Below are positions 1 through 9,545 of a stretch of 64,000 nucleotides of DNA, piece after piece. The translations under genes and the position numbers were made by a program. The notes below the pieces were generated by a model that worked only from the letters and a program-made list of their open reading frames with translations, was not told the DNA's origin and ran no database searches. Location of the stretch: the NCBI RefSeq assembly GCF_004216565.1, contig NZ_SGWV01000011.1, forward strand, positions 496,001 to 560,000, written 5' to 3'. Source of the stretch: Sphaerotilus mobilis. GTDB lineage: Bacteria; Pseudomonadota; Gammaproteobacteria; Burkholderiales; Burkholderiaceae_C. Every line of letters starts with the position of its first letter. Positions within the stretch are counted from its first letter, which is position 1.

Positions 1-1374
1 TTCGTGCCAGCGGTCATCAGCGGCGGCACAGTCCGGTTGCAGTCCGTCGGCATAGTCGCCATGGCCCAGGTCGTTGGCGATCTGGAATTCGATCGGGAAA
101 TACACGATGCCGTTCCTGCGGTGGCCCTTGAAGCCATAGGGCTTGCCGCAGGTCGTCTCGCCGACCAAGATAACTTGCACGCCGATGCCACGCAGACCAT
201 TGACCAGCGCTTCGCTGGCCGAGCAGGTGCGTGATCCCGCCAGCACGTAGACGCGGCGCAGGCCCAGGGTGGGCAGCGGCGTGTCGTTGGTGCAGCGAAA
301 GCTTGTCGGATTGGGCAGGCACGACGTGGTCACGAAGGGGGTGTTTCGCTCACCGTCGGCCACCGCCGCGTGTCGGGCGCTGAACTGCAGGCGGGTGAAC
401 ATCCGGCCACTCGTGCGGGCGTCGCCTGCCAATGCATGTGCCAGACCATTGGCGATGAAGAGGTAGCCGCCGCCGTTGTAGCGAAGGTCCACCACGACGT
501 CCTTGACCTGGGCCGCCCGGAAGCTGCGGATGGCGTCGGTCAACGGCGCTTCGGCCGACAGGATGTGCTGGTCGAAGGGCAGGTAGCCGACACGATCGCT
601 GGCCGACAGATTCAGCACCCGGGCCGCCGGCACCGGATTTGGCGTGTAGCTGGCGCTGTCGACCAAGACGTCCACGACGGCACCGGTGGCCGCCTTGTAG
701 ATCTGCATCGTTGAACGACAGGTCGTATTGGCTTCAACCGCGCCGACAAAACGATAGAAGCGCGTGCTCGTCTCATCCTGGCGTGTGTCCGAGAGGCGGA
801 CGCCGTCGACCTTCAGCAGCATGTCACCTCGGCGGATCAGCCCTTGGCGTCCGACCGGCGAGTCCGGCTCGACCTTTTCGACCTGAAGCGTGTCGTTCAC
901 GGCGTCGTAGTGCCAGGAGATGCCCGAGCCGATGGTCTGGTCACCGGCGTAATAGGCATCGGACGCCTGGGCGGTCGTCGCGTAGCTGTAGCGGTCACGC
1001 CCCGTCACGTTGCTCAACAGCGCCTTGAAGTAGTTCACCAGCGAGGCATAGGGCTCGGCCGCATCGGCGTAGGCGCTTGCGTTGGCATCGATGTTCGAGA
1101 TCTCGTCGGGCCAGAGGTAGTTGGCCTCCATCATCGATTTCACCCAGGCCTGTTCGGGACCGAGTTGCGTGACCGTCACCCCGCGGGTGTCGACCCCGCT
1201 GCCGGTGTTGTCCCAGGCGGGGCAGGGCGGCGGCGCGGCCTCGTTGCTTCCGCCCCCGCCCCCGCCCCCGCCCCCGCCACAGGCCGCCAGCGTGGCGGCG
1301 ATCAGGACCACTGCCAAGCGGCGTACCGATCGACCTGACCTGCTCGTGGCACAGGCATTCTTGATGTGATGCAT
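1..1374 (-). CDS. S41-family (C-terminal processing) serine peptidase, lipoprotein; 3' end outside window
   Basis: The frame reads 458 codons from an ATG at 1374 and runs off the left edge without a stop, so the C-terminus is missing. The first 32 residues form a lipoprotein signal with lipobox LAAC (Cys32), followed by a run of about nine glycines that tethers the domain to the membrane. A PDZ-like segment lies near residues 140-215 (SPVGRQGLIRRGDMLLKVDG). The catalytic Ser is in CSASE (Ser385) and the general-base Lys in GETTCGKP (Lys411); a gap of about 25 residues is normal for the Ser/Lys dyad of the CtpA/Prc family. A Shine-Dalgarno-like AAGGGA precedes the start. It probably cleaves misfolded or C-terminally tagged envelope proteins in the periplasm; the substrate cannot be told. 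Confidence 0.88.
   Translation of the reverse strand, partial: MHHIKNACATSRSGRSVRRLAVVLIAATLAACGGGGGGGGGGSNEAAPPPCPAWDNTGSGVDTRGVTVTQLGPEQAWVKSMMEANYLWPDEISNIDANASAYADAAEPYASLVNYFKALLSNVTGRDRYSYATTAQASDAYYAGDQTIGSGISWHYDAVNDTLQVEKVEPDSPVGRQGLIRRGDMLLKVDGVRLSDTRQDETSTRFYRFVGAVEANTTCRSTMQIYKAATGAVVDVLVDSASYTPNPVPAARVLNLSASDRVGYLPFDQHILSAEAPLTDAIRSFRAAQVKDVVVDLRYNGGGYLFIANGLAHALAGDARTSGRMFTRLQFSARHAAVADGERNTPFVTTSCLPNPTSFRCTNDTPLPTLGLRRVYVLAGSRTCSASEALVNGLRGIGVQVILVGETTCGKPYGFKGHRRNGIVYFPIEFQIANDLGHGDYADGLQPDCAAADDRWHE
1251..1277. repeat. CCCCCG hexanucleotide repeat encoding the polyglycine linker
   Basis: About four and a half copies of CCCCCG on the + strand encode the polyglycine run just after the lipobox Cys of the S41 protease. 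Because the unit is 6 bp, slippage would change linker length without shifting the frame. Confidence 0.7.
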
Positions 1375-1500
1375 TCCAGCTTCCCTTCATCGACGACCGA
1401 TTCGTCGCGTGGGGGATGTTCTGGATGCCGGCGCTGGAAGGCGATGACCTGTTTAAGTCAAATCGGAGGGGGCTCGGGCGTCGAGCCTGCCCGCAAATCT

Positions 1501-2712
1501 TCAATCCACCTTCCGCGCCCCGATCGCCAAGGCGCCGGCCGCCACGACCACCACGAACATCGCGGCGGTCAGGGATTGGTTGTGGGCGATCACGCCGATC
1601 AGTGGCGGGCCGACCAGGAAGCCGCTGTAGCCGATCGACGAGACCGCCGCGATCGAGGCGGCGCTGCTGGTGCCGGGCACGCGGCTGGCGGCTGTGAAGA
1701 GGATCGGGACAATGGGTGCCAGCCCGATGCCGACCAGGGCGTAGCCGACGATCGAGACCCACGGCGAGCCCGTCAGCAGCACCGTTGCCATGGCCACCGC
1801 CGTCAACGTCGAGCAATGCCGCAGCAGGGCCTGTTCGCTGACATGGGCGCGCAGGTAGTCGCCCCCGAAGCGGGCGGCGGCCATGGCGCCGGCAAAGACG
1901 GCGTAGCCCATCGCGGCGACGTCCTGCGACAGGCCGACTTCCTGCTTCAGGTAGAGCACGCACCAGTCGTACATGACGCCTTCGGCCGTCATGCCCGCAA
2001 AGATCAGCAGGCCGATCAGCAGCAGCAGGCCGTGCGGCCAGGTGAAGTGGCGTTGTTCCTCGCCCGGTGCCGGCGGGGCCGGGCGGGCGTCGAGCATCGA
2101 GCGGTTGGCCACGGCCATCACCGCAGCCGACAACAGGCCGCAGCCGATCAGCTGCACCGCAGGGTCGACCGATGCACGCAGCAGCGCGGCGGCCATGCCG
2201 GCGCCGGCCATGGCACCCAGGCTGAAGCAGCCGTGCAGATTGCCCATGACGGGCTTGCCGCCATCACGTTCCAGGGCCGTGCCTTCGGCGTTGATGGTCA
2301 CGTCGAACACGCTCATCGACATGCCGAACAGCAGGTTGGCGGCCATCAGCACGTACACGTTGGGCCACAGCAGCGCGCAACCCAGCGCGGCGCACAACAC
2401 CAGCCCGGTGATCAGGCTGGCGCGGCGCGCGCCGAGGTGGCCGATGAAGCGACCGGCGACAAACAGCGAGCTGACCGCCCCGACCGCCGCGCTGAACAGC
2501 ACCGCCGACAGCACCGCCTCGTCGATCTCGTAGTGCGACTTGATCGACGGGATGTGCGCACCCCACACACCGGCCAGCAGGCCCAGCGTCGCGAACAGCG
2601 CACGGGTGGCCCAGCGCGCGGCGCCAAGCCGCTGGTGTGCGGTGGCGTTTGTGGCGGGCGGGTCCAGCGCGGCGTCCAGCGCGCTCACCATCGGATCGGG
2701 TGTGGTCATCAA
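1501..2712 (-). CDS. MFS transporter
   Basis: A 403-residue polytopic protein with about 12 hydrophobic segments, the usual size of a major facilitator. After a 30-residue polar N-terminus the first helix carries GVWGAHIPSIKSHYEI, and the sequence resembles the YbjJ-type branch of putative effluxers or sugar-like transporters (helices rich in Gly/Ala, loop RFIGHLGARRAS after TM2, matching the MFS loop 2-3 pattern). It ends 30 bp upstream (in coordinates) of the stop of the ThuB-like gene and reads the same way, so it may be the last gene of that operon and export or import a sugar-related compound. The substrate is unknown. Confidence 0.85.
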   Translation of the reverse strand: MMTTPDPMVSALDAALDPPATNATAHQRLGAARWATRALFATLGLLAGVWGAHIPSIKSHYEIDEAVLSAVLFSAAVGAVSSLFVAGRFIGHLGARRASLITGLVLCAALGCALLWPNVYVLMAANLLFGMSMSVFDVTINAEGTALERDGGKPVMGNLHGCFSLGAMAGAGMAAALLRASVDPAVQLIGCGLLSAAVMAVANRSMLDARPAPPAPGEEQRHFTWPHGLLLLIGLLIFAGMTAEGVMYDWCVLYLKQEVGLSQDVAAMGYAVFAGAMAAARFGGDYLRAHVSEQALLRHCSTLTAVAMATVLLTGSPWVSIVGYALVGIGLAPIVPILFTAASRVPGTSSAASIAAVSSIGYSGFLVGPPLIGVIAHNQSLTAAMFVVVVAAGALAIGARKVD

Positions 2713-2742
2713 CGGCCTTTCAGGGGCGACAGGGCGATAGGT

Positions 2743-3837
2743 TCAGAGCTTGACGGGCGCGCCGGTGCGCGCGCTTTCATAGACCGCGTCGAGCAGTTCC
2801 ATGACGATCAGCCCTTCCTCGCCCGGAGCGGGGTGAGGCTGGCCCGTCAGGATGGCCTCGGCGTAATCGTGCATGGCGGACTTGGCGGGCGTCTTGGGGA
2901 CGTGGATGTGGGTGTCGAGCTGCGCACCGCCGCCGTCGCTGAAGATGAAGGCCTCGAAGTCGTAGCCCTCGCCGACGTTGCGTTGCAGCAGACCGGCCTG
3001 GGTGCCGAGCAGGCGGGTCTCCATCAGCTCGGCCTGCTGGATGTGGGCCGCCCAGGACGCTTCGAGCACCAGCGAGGCGCCGTTCTCGAACCGGATGTAG
3101 GCCGAAGCCAGGTCCTCGACATCGAAGGTCTTGCCGCTGGCCTTGGCGGCTTCGCGGGCGATCGGGTCGTAGGTCGCGCCCATCACCCAGGTCGGCTTGG
3201 GGTAGCCCATCAGCCACAGCGCCAGGTCCAGCCGGTGCACGCCCAGGTCGATCAGCGGACCGCCGCCGGCCAGCGCCTTGTTGCCGAACCAGCCGCCGAA
3301 GCCCGGCATGCCGCGACGGCGATGCCAGACGGTGCGGCCGAAGTAGAACTCGCCGAACTGGCCGGTTGCGACCTGCGCCTTCAGGGCCCGCGACGGCGCG
3401 CTGAAGCGGTAGCTGAAGTTGATCATCAGGCGGCGATCGGCGGCCTGGGCGGCGGCCAGCATCTCGCGGCCTTCGTCCGCGTTCATCGCCATCGGCTTCT
3501 CGCACAGCACATGGCAGCCGGCGGCCAGCGCGGCCAGCGTCAGGTCCTTGTGGAACTTGTTGGGCGTGCAGACGCTGACGACATCCAGCCCGCCGGCGGC
3601 CAGCATGGCCTCGGCGCTGGCGTGCCGGCCGGCGATGCCGAACTGTTCGCCGACAGCGTTCAGGCGGGCCGGGTCCGGATCGGCGATGGCGACGACCTCG
3701 ACATCCGGGTGCTGGCGCCAGCCCTCGATGTGCATGCGGCCGATGCCCAGGCCGATCACGCCGATGCGCAGCTTGCGGCCGGTCGATGCGGTGGCGGCGC
3801 TGCCGCTGGCGGCGGCCTGCTTCTGGTAGTCGCTCAT
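2743..3837 (-). CDS. Gfo/Idh/MocA-family oxidoreductase (ThuB-like)
   Basis: A 364-residue NAD(P)-dependent sugar dehydrogenase. The Rossmann motif [11 protein letters not shown] lies near residues 25-35, followed by the acidic ADPDPARL, and the family signature CEKPMAMN supplies the catalytic-region Lys. The frame stays open further upstream to 3960, but the ATG at 3837 is preferred: it overlaps the stop of the ThuA-like gene by 4 bp (ATGA), and the extra residues would overlap that gene. ThuA and ThuB of rhizobia act together in the 3-keto route of trehalose and related disaccharides; by analogy this enzyme probably oxidises a sugar or polyol C3-hydroxyl. The neighbour relation is seen; the substrate is inferred. 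Confidence 0.87.
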   Translation of the reverse strand: MSDYQKQAAASGSAATASTGRKLRIGVIGLGIGRMHIEGWRQHPDVEVVAIADPDPARLNAVGEQFGIAGRHASAEAMLAAGGLDVVSVCTPNKFHKDLTLAALAAGCHVLCEKPMAMNADEGREMLAAAQAADRRLMINFSYRFSAPSRALKAQVATGQFGEFYFGRTVWHRRRGMPGFGGWFGNKALAGGGPLIDLGVHRLDLALWLMGYPKPTWVMGATYDPIAREAAKASGKTFDVEDLASAYIRFENGASLVLEASWAAHIQQAELMETRLLGTQAGLLQRNVGEGYDFEAFIFSDGGGAQLDTHIHVPKTPAKSAMHDYAEAILTGQPHPAPGEEGLIVMELLDAVYESARTGAPVKL

Positions 3838-4640
3838 TCGATGTCCTTCTTCTCTTGCACCACGCCAGCCTTGGCGAAGCTGATGTTCTTCGGCGCGATC
3901 GGCTCCAGCGCCGGGCTCATCGGGCAGACGTCGACGATCTGCACGCGCGGGTTGGCCCATTGCACCGCGTTGGCGAGCACGCGCTTGACGTTGGCGTCGA
4001 AGTAGGTCGGGTAGGCCTCATGGCCGGGGCGGAAGTAGAAGATGCGGCCGTGGCCACGCTGCCAGCACAGGCCGGAGCGGAACACCTCGCCGCCCTCGAA
4101 CCAGGAGATGAAGACGGTCTCGTCGGGCGCCGGCACGTCGAAGCGCTCGCCGTACATCTCCTCATAGGGCAGCTCGAAGAACTCGCCCAGGCCGGCCGCG
4201 ATCGGGTGCGAGGGCTCGACCACCCACAGGCGTTCCTTCTCGTCGGCCTCGCGCCACTTCAGCGAGCAGTTGGTGCCCAGCATGCGGCGGAAGATCTTCG
4301 AGAAGTGACCCGAGTGCAGCACGATCAGGCCCATGCCTTCGAGCACGCGTTTCTGCACGCGGTCGACGATCGCGTCGGCGACCTTGCCATGGGCCCGGTG
4401 ACCCCACCAGAGCAGCACATCGCACTCGGCCAGGCGGGCTTCGCTCAGGCCGTGTTCGGGCTGGTCCAGCGTGGCGGTCGTGACCTCGACCGGCAACGCG
4501 CCGGGGTTCAGGCCGGGCACCTCGCGCAGGCCGGCCGCGATGGCGCCGTGGATGCCGTCCGGGTAGATCGCGGCGATCGCCGGGTTGGCCTGTTCGTGTT
4601 CGTATTCGTTCCAGACGATGACAGAAATCTTCGACTTCAT
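3834..4640 (-). CDS. thuA: ThuA-like trehalose utilisation protein
   Basis: A 268-residue protein matching the ThuA family, which has a glutamine-amidotransferase-like fold: N-terminal [11 protein letters not shown], then [50 protein letters not shown] and [12 protein letters not shown]. The open frame extends to 4766, but the ATG at 4638-4640 is chosen because the family begins at that point and GGAAG lies about 9 bp upstream. It heads a unit with the ThuB-like dehydrogenase (ATGA overlap) and probably the MFS gene. In rhizobia ThuA is needed for trehalose/maltitol catabolism. A divergent AraC regulator starts 145 bp away and probably controls it. Confidence 0.87.
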   Translation of the reverse strand: MKSKISVIVWNEYEHEQANPAIAAIYPDGIHGAIAAGLREVPGLNPGALPVEVTTATLDQPEHGLSEARLAECDVLLWWGHRAHGKVADAIVDRVQKRVLEGMGLIVLHSGHFSKIFRRMLGTNCSLKWREADEKERLWVVEPSHPIAAGLGEFFELPYEEMYGERFDVPAPDETVFISWFEGGEVFRSGLCWQRGHGRIFYFRPGHEAYPTYFDANVKRVLANAVQWANPRVQIVDVCPMSPALEPIAPKNISFAKAGVVQEKKDIE

Positions 4641-4785
4641 CGGAAGGTCTTCCAGGTGGGACCCAGGCGGGTCGGTGGGGGTTGCAGGGCTGCGGGACAT
4701 CCGCGCTTGCTCAAGGGGCAGCCGGCAGGATAGATTCGCCGGGCCGGCCCTCTCAAGTGCAAGCAAAGCCAGAAAACTGCGATCG
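4641..4785. promoter_or_regulatory. Divergent promoter region between thuA-like and araC-like genes
   Basis: These 145 bp separate two divergently read genes and must hold both promoters. The part next to the AraC gene (about 4755-4785) is A-rich compared with its surroundings. No convincing -35/-10 pair or AraC half-site repeat could be fixed by eye. Confidence 0.5.
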
Positions 4786-5745
4786 ATGTCAAAAAACCTG
4801 AATCACCGACCCGACTGCCCCGCGCCCTTCGTCGACCCGGCCGACCGCCATCCGGACGAGGACGCGGCGCTCGCCACGCGGCTGCGCGAGCAATTGCGGG
4901 TCTTTGCCGATGGCCTGGGGCGCGGCGGTTGGCCGCTGCACCGCCCGGCCTCGGCGGGGGTGGCCGGCGTCGCGCGTGGCCAGGGCCATTTCCACCTTGC
5001 GCCGGAGCTGTTCCTGCAGGTCTCCGGCTGGACCCGCTTCGGCCTGCCGGGCGGTGCGGTGACCGTCGGCCCGGGCGAGGCCCTGCTGATGCCCGCCCGC
5101 CTGCTGCACCACGAACAGGTCGGTGCCGGTGCGGATGGGCAAGCCTTCTGCAACCTGGTGATCTATGCCGATGGCAGCGTGCTGACCTGCCATCTGGCAC
5201 ACGAGCACGAACCCGGCACGCCGGGCATCCACCACCTCGAATCGCGCCAGGACGCCCAGGCCGCCCGCGCGCTGGAGTGGCTCAGCCATGCCACCGAGGT
5301 GGCCGAGGCCGATGACTGGCAAGTGCGTGCGCTGGTGATTGCGACCGTGGCCGGCGCGCGGCGAGTCATCGACATGGACGGCCTGCCCGCCGCACGGGCA
5401 GAGCCTGCCAGCCTTGCCCGGCTGCGCGTGCTGATCCAGAACCAGCTCGGCGACCATGAACTGAGCGTGCGCCGGCTGGCCGAGCAGAGCGGGGTGAGCG
5501 CCGACTACCTGTCGCACCGCTTCCGGCAGGCCAGTGGCGAGCACCTGGTGGCCTACATCAATCGCCAGCGCATGGAGCGCGCCGCGCGCCTGCTGGGTGA
5601 TACCGACATGGCTGTCAAGGAAATCGCCTGGGCCTGCGGCTATGCCACGCCGGGTTATTTCATCCAGAGTTTCCGGCGCCACTATGGCGACACACCGGGG
5701 CAGTGGCGCGCGGGTCACGTCGGGCCGGCCGTCGTGGCGGCTTGA
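4786..5745 (+). CDS. AraC-family transcriptional regulator
   Basis: A 319-residue regulator starting at the ATG at 4786 (MSKNLNHRP); the frame is open upstream but that part overlaps the divergent thuA promoter. The N-terminal half is a cupin-type sensor ([29 protein letters not shown]). The C-terminal 100 residues carry two helix-turn-helix units: [20 protein letters not shown] and [20 protein letters not shown], the AraC/XylS signature. It is transcribed away from the ThuA/ThuB/MFS genes, so it is most likely their ligand-responsive activator. The sugar-type inducer is inferred from context. Confidence 0.9.
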   Translation: MSKNLNHRPDCPAPFVDPADRHPDEDAALATRLREQLRVFADGLGRGGWPLHRPASAGVAGVARGQGHFHLAPELFLQVSGWTRFGLPGGAVTVGPGEALLMPARLLHHEQVGAGADGQAFCNLVIYADGSVLTCHLAHEHEPGTPGIHHLESRQDAQAARALEWLSHATEVAEADDWQVRALVIATVAGARRVIDMDGLPAARAEPASLARLRVLIQNQLGDHELSVRRLAEQSGVSADYLSHRFRQASGEHLVAYINRQRMERAARLLGDTDMAVKEIAWACGYATPGYFIQSFRRHYGDTPGQWRAGHVGPAVVAA

Positions 5746-5875
5746 AGCCGGATCGCACCGGCCGGTCGAACCCAACCGGAATCTGCAAAGTTCGGCATCA
5801 TCGACGCCAAGCCGATGGCGTCACGGACCGCAGGTGCGGCCCGACGCCCGGCGCATCGCCCGGAGGAGGAACCTG

Positions 5876-6535
5876 ATGATCCCGACGTTGAACAAGTTGC
5901 TGCATACGTCCTTGCAACGGTCCTTGCACCCGTCCTTGCACCAACGCTTGGCGCAAGCCGCCGTCCTCGCCCTCGCCACGGCCGTGTTGCCGGCCGCCGC
6001 GCAAGGCACCTTCACGCTCGAAAGCCCGGACCTGGCCTCAGGCAGTTTCGGCAACGACTTTGTGCTGGGCGCCTTCGGCTGCAAGGGCATGAACGTCTCG
6101 CCGGCCCTGGTCTGGCGCAACGTGCCGGCCGGCACGAAGTCCTTGGCGCTGCAGGTGCACGATCCGGACGCGCCGACCGGCGCCGGCTTCTGGCACTGGG
6201 CGATCTACAACCTGCCGGCCAGCGCCACCGGCCTGCCACGCGGGGCCGGCAACGCGGCCGCCACCCTGCCGGCACCGGCCTTCGGCGGCAACACCGACTT
6301 CATGGACACCGGCGCGACCGGCGCCAACGGCAACTGGGGCGGCCCCTGCCCGCCGGAAGGTGACAAGCCCCACCGCTACAACTTCACCCTCTACGCCCTG
6401 GCCGTCGACGACGTCATCGCCGCCGCCGGTGTGCCGCGCACCGGCAGCGCGGCGCTGCTGTCCTTCGTCCTGAACAAGGGCCTGGGCGACAAGCTGCTGG
6501 GCAAGGCCACGTTCACGGCCACCTACGGGCGGTGA
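5876..6535 (+). CDS. YbhB/YbcL-family (PEBP/Raf kinase inhibitor-like) secreted protein
   Basis: A 219-residue protein beginning at the ATG at 5876, preceded by GGAGGA at 5862-5867. The first 45 residues include a short repeat (LHTSLQRSLHPSLHQ) and a signal peptide ending near LPAAAQG, so it is exported. The mature part is a phosphatidylethanolamine-binding-protein fold: LVWRNVPAGTKSLALQVHDP, then DAPTGAGFWHWAIYNLP (ligand-pocket motif DPDAP plus the HW pair), WGGPCPPEG and HRYNFTLYAL. Family function in bacteria is unclear. It stands alone between araC and the c-di-GMP-type gene. Confidence 0.87.
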   Translation: MIPTLNKLLHTSLQRSLHPSLHQRLAQAAVLALATAVLPAAAQGTFTLESPDLASGSFGNDFVLGAFGCKGMNVSPALVWRNVPAGTKSLALQVHDPDAPTGAGFWHWAIYNLPASATGLPRGAGNAAATLPAPAFGGNTDFMDTGATGANGNWGGPCPPEGDKPHRYNFTLYALAVDDVIAAAGVPRTGSAALLSFVLNKGLGDKLLGKATFTATYGR

Positions 6536-6559
6536 ACGGCCCGGCACCGACGCCGAAGC

Positions 6560-8434
6560 TCAGTGCTTCAGGCCTCGGGTCGCCGCCTGCGCCGCGCACC
6601 AGCCCTTGACCTGTTCGGGCGGCAGCGGGCGGCTCCACGCATAGCCCTGGGCGGCATGGCAACCGACCTTGAGCAGCCAGGCGGCGGTCTCGGCATCTTC
6701 CACACCGGAGACGACGACCTGGGCGCCGAGGCCCGCGCCCAGCGTCAGCAGCGAGCTGAGCACCGCTGCTCCACGGTCCGGCGTGTGACCACCCAGGCCG
6801 CCGTGCATGCGCTCTGGTGATGGCGCGGGCGCCGTGTGACCGGGGCTGCGACCGAGGCTGCGTAGATCGACCTTGAGTTCGGCAAAGGCGCCCAGCTCGG
6901 CCAGCGACAGGTAGGCCGACAGGCCGCTGCCCAGGTCATCGACGATCAGCCGCACCCCCAGCCGGTCGAGCCGGTGGATCACGTCCTGAGCCACCGTGCC
7001 GGGTTGCGACAACGCCGTGGCGGGCAGTTCCAGCATCAGCGCATCAGCCGGCCATTGATGGGACTGCAGCAGGGTCTGCAGGCGCTCGGGCAGGTCCGGA
7101 TCGTCCAGCAGCCGGGCCGACACATTGATCGACAGCGCCGGCACCAGGCCCTGTTCGCGCCAGGGTGCGGCGGCCTTGAGGGCGCGGTCGAGCATGCGGT
7201 CGGTCAACTGGGCGATCAGGGCATGGTGTTCGGCGATCGGGATGAAGGTCGACGGTGCGATCGGACCCCAGCTGGCGCTGTGCCAGCGGGTCAGCGCCTC
7301 CAGGCGCCGCAGCGTCCAGTCCAGGCTGCCGTCGGCGCCGGGGTGCAGGTTGACGACCGGCTGGAAGACCAGGCCCAGCTCGTCGTGGCCGATCGCGTGG
7401 CTGAGCTGCGCGGCCATCGCCTCCTCGGTCGGCGGCGGCCGTATCGCGTCGGCGCGCAGCATCGTCGGTGCGCTGGCGCCCCCGGCCAGGCCGGCGCCGG
7501 CGCGCAGGCCCAGTCGGGCGTCGTAGACCGCCACCTCGCGGCGGCTGTGCTGGGCCTGTTCCATGGCGGCCTGGGCATGCAGCATCACGCTGCGGGCATC
7601 GGTGCCGTGCTGCGGGCACAGGGCGATGCCCACGCGCACCTTGGGGTCCAGCGAACGGCCGTCGACCATCACCGGGCGGGCCAGCTGTTCGGTGATCTTT
7701 TGCGCCATCGCGGTCGAGCCGGCGACGCTGTTGTTGCCCAGCAGCAGCGCGGCGAAGGTGTGGCCACCGATGCGGGCATAGCTGTCCGAGCGTCGGCCCA
7801 GCCGTTGCAGGCGCCGGGCCAGGGCCTCGATCAGGGTGTCGGCACCGGACGGGCTGAGCGTGTCGGTGCTGCCTTGCGGCCATTCGAAGCCGATCACCAG
7901 CGTCGCGAAGGCGTTGCCGCCGCGCATGACCGAGGCGGTGGCCTGTTCGAGCCGGTCCAGGAAGAGCTCGCGGCTGGGCAGGCCGGTCTGGCGGTCTGAC
8001 AGGCCCATGCGCCGCAGCCGGGTGTCGGACTCTGCCAGCGCCGCCTCCAGTTCGTGGCGGCGCAGGGCCCGCATCAGGCTGGCGTTGAGGCGCTCGAAGG
8101 GCAGACCACCACCGGCGGCCTGCAAGGGGCTGTCATGCCCCGGTTCGCCATGGCCCAGCAGCAAGGCGACGGCTTGGCCTGTCTGGGTCTGCAAGGCGCT
8201 GCGCAGTTCCTGCTCCAGGTCGCTGTGGGCGAAGTCCGAAGGCGGGCCGGAGAGGCTGTCGAGGTTGGTGTCGACGAAGGGCGCGGGCATCGAGTGCTCG
8301 CGCAGCAGGGCAGCGACGTCGTGTCCGCTGAGCCCTTCGAGCTGCCGCAGGTCGATGCCGGGGAGCTGGCCGCTGCGCAAGAGAGCAGGCATGTCGCCGC
8401 CGTCATCGAGGATCACGATGCGCAAGGTCTTCAT
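6560..8434 (-). CDS. Degenerate GGDEF-EAL domain protein
   Basis: A 624-residue protein with an N-terminal receiver-like stretch (LRIVILDDGGDMPALL), a GGDEF-like domain (about residues 145-300) and an EAL-like domain (about 340-610). The cyclase active-site motif is changed to GGHTF, so diguanylate cyclase activity is unlikely. The EAL part keeps LEALTRW, NVSARLL, DDLGSG and KVD, but ELTE has become ELPA, AEGVE has become VSGVE, and the GCD before QGY is GCH, so metal binding is probably weakened. It likely binds c-di-GMP or acts through protein contacts rather than catalysis. It follows the hydrolase gene on the same strand by 48 bp. A C7 run lies in its leader. Confidence 0.88.
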   Translation of the reverse strand: MKTLRIVILDDGGDMPALLRSGQLPGIDLRQLEGLSGHDVAALLREHSMPAPFVDTNLDSLSGPPSDFAHSDLEQELRSALQTQTGQAVALLLGHGEPGHDSPLQAAGGGLPFERLNASLMRALRRHELEAALAESDTRLRRMGLSDRQTGLPSRELFLDRLEQATASVMRGGNAFATLVIGFEWPQGSTDTLSPSGADTLIEALARRLQRLGRRSDSYARIGGHTFAALLLGNNSVAGSTAMAQKITEQLARPVMVDGRSLDPKVRVGIALCPQHGTDARSVMLHAQAAMEQAQHSRREVAVYDARLGLRAGAGLAGGASAPTMLRADAIRPPPTEEAMAAQLSHAIGHDELGLVFQPVVNLHPGADGSLDWTLRRLEALTRWHSASWGPIAPSTFIPIAEHHALIAQLTDRMLDRALKAAAPWREQGLVPALSINVSARLLDDPDLPERLQTLLQSHQWPADALMLELPATALSQPGTVAQDVIHRLDRLGVRLIVDDLGSGLSAYLSLAELGAFAELKVDLRSLGRSPGHTAPAPSPERMHGGLGGHTPDRGAAVLSSLLTLGAGLGAQVVVSGVEDAETAAWLLKVGCHAAQGYAWSRPLPPEQVKGWCAAQAATRGLKH

Positions 8435-8482
8435 GGCGTTCGCGCCCCCCCGGAAACAGCGGTGGAAAAGCAGTTTTTGATG

Positions 8483-9412
8483 CTAGCACTCACCCAGGAA
8501 GAAGCGGCTCAAGGCAAGCGCACAAGCCTCAGGTTGTTCTTCGGGGATGAAGTGGCCGGCGGGCATGGCCAGGCCGGTCACCGGGCCCTCGCAGACGGCC
8601 TGCCAGTCGGCGATCGGATCGAACAGCCGATGCACCACGCCGCGTTCGCCCCACAGCACTTGCAGCGGTGCCTGCACCTTCTGGCCGGCGCTTCGCGACA
8701 TCCGGTCATGGACCAGGTCGATGCTGGCGGCGGCGCGGTAGTCCTCGCAGGCGGCGTGGATGCCCGCGGCGTTGCAGAAGCAGCGCTCGTAGTCCAGCAG
8801 GGCCGGTGGCTCGACATGGTCCAGCCCATCGGCGCCCCAGCCACCGAGCTTGGCGTGCAGGTAGTAGGTCGCGTTGCCGCCGATCATGCGTTCGGGCAGT
8901 GGCGCGCTCTGGATCAGGTGGAACCAGTGGTAGTAGGCCGAGGCGAAGGCCATGTCGGTGCGCTCGTACATGGTCAGCGTTGGCACGACGTCGATGACGC
9001 AGAGCCGGTCGACGCGCTCCGGATGGTCCAGCGCCATGCGGTGAGCGACCCGTGCGCCGCGGTCATGGCCGCAGACGTTGTAGCGGCGGTGACCCAGCGC
9101 GGCCATCAGGCCGACCAGATCGGCCGCCATGACCCGCTTGCTGTAGTTGGCATGGTCGGGCAGGCCGGGCGGCTTGTCGGAATCGCCATAGCCACGCAGG
9201 TCCGGGATGACCAACCGGAAGTGCGGCGCCAGCCGCAGCGCGACGCGGTGCCACATCGCATGGGTCTGCGGGAAACCGTGCAACAGCAGCAGCACCGGCG
9301 CACCCGTATCGTCGGCTGGCCGGCCGCCCAGGCGGGCAAAGAGGCGCTGGCCGTCGACCTCGAACTGTTGCGAATGGAAGCCCTCGAACCAGGCGGTGTG
9401 CAGGCCGGACAT
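8483..9412 (-). CDS. Alpha/beta hydrolase, haloacetate dehalogenase type
   Basis: A 309-residue alpha/beta hydrolase starting at the ATG at 9412 (GGAG 7 bp upstream). The nucleophile elbow is GHDRGAR, with Asp117 in place of the usual Ser, exactly as in fluoroacetate/haloacetate dehalogenases. DLRGYGDSDKP supplies the substrate-carboxylate Arg pair, HGFPQTHAMW the oxyanion region, YYHWFHL the halide-site His-Trp pair, and GHFIPEEQP the catalytic His. Known members release halide from haloacetate, giving glycolate; some relatives are epoxide hydrolases, which cannot be excluded. An SDR gene is divergent from it. Confidence 0.87.
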   Translation of the reverse strand: MSGLHTAWFEGFHSQQFEVDGQRLFARLGGRPADDTGAPVLLLLHGFPQTHAMWHRVALRLAPHFRLVIPDLRGYGDSDKPPGLPDHANYSKRVMAADLVGLMAALGHRRYNVCGHDRGARVAHRMALDHPERVDRLCVIDVVPTLTMYERTDMAFASAYYHWFHLIQSAPLPERMIGGNATYYLHAKLGGWGADGLDHVEPPALLDYERCFCNAAGIHAACEDYRAAASIDLVHDRMSRSAGQKVQAPLQVLWGERGVVHRLFDPIADWQAVCEGPVTGLAMPAGHFIPEEQPEACALALSRFFLGEC

Positions 9413-9545
9413 GGCAGTCTCCGTGGATGGCGCGACGCGCTCGCCGCGTACCTCCAAACCATAACCGCGCCGACCCTGTCCGTGATGACGGCGGGCAAAG
9501 TCGGCCACCTTGCACCGCCGTTCCTTCACCACCAGGACCCCCGCC

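Noticed and set aside
1366-4005. An 879-codon + strand frame across the MFS and ThuB-like genes
   Set aside because: It is antisense to two genes with convincing motifs and their own starts.
5757-5766. ACCGGCCGGT palindrome after the AraC gene
   Set aside because: A 10-bp G+C palindrome is common by chance at this composition; no T-run or second copy supports a function.
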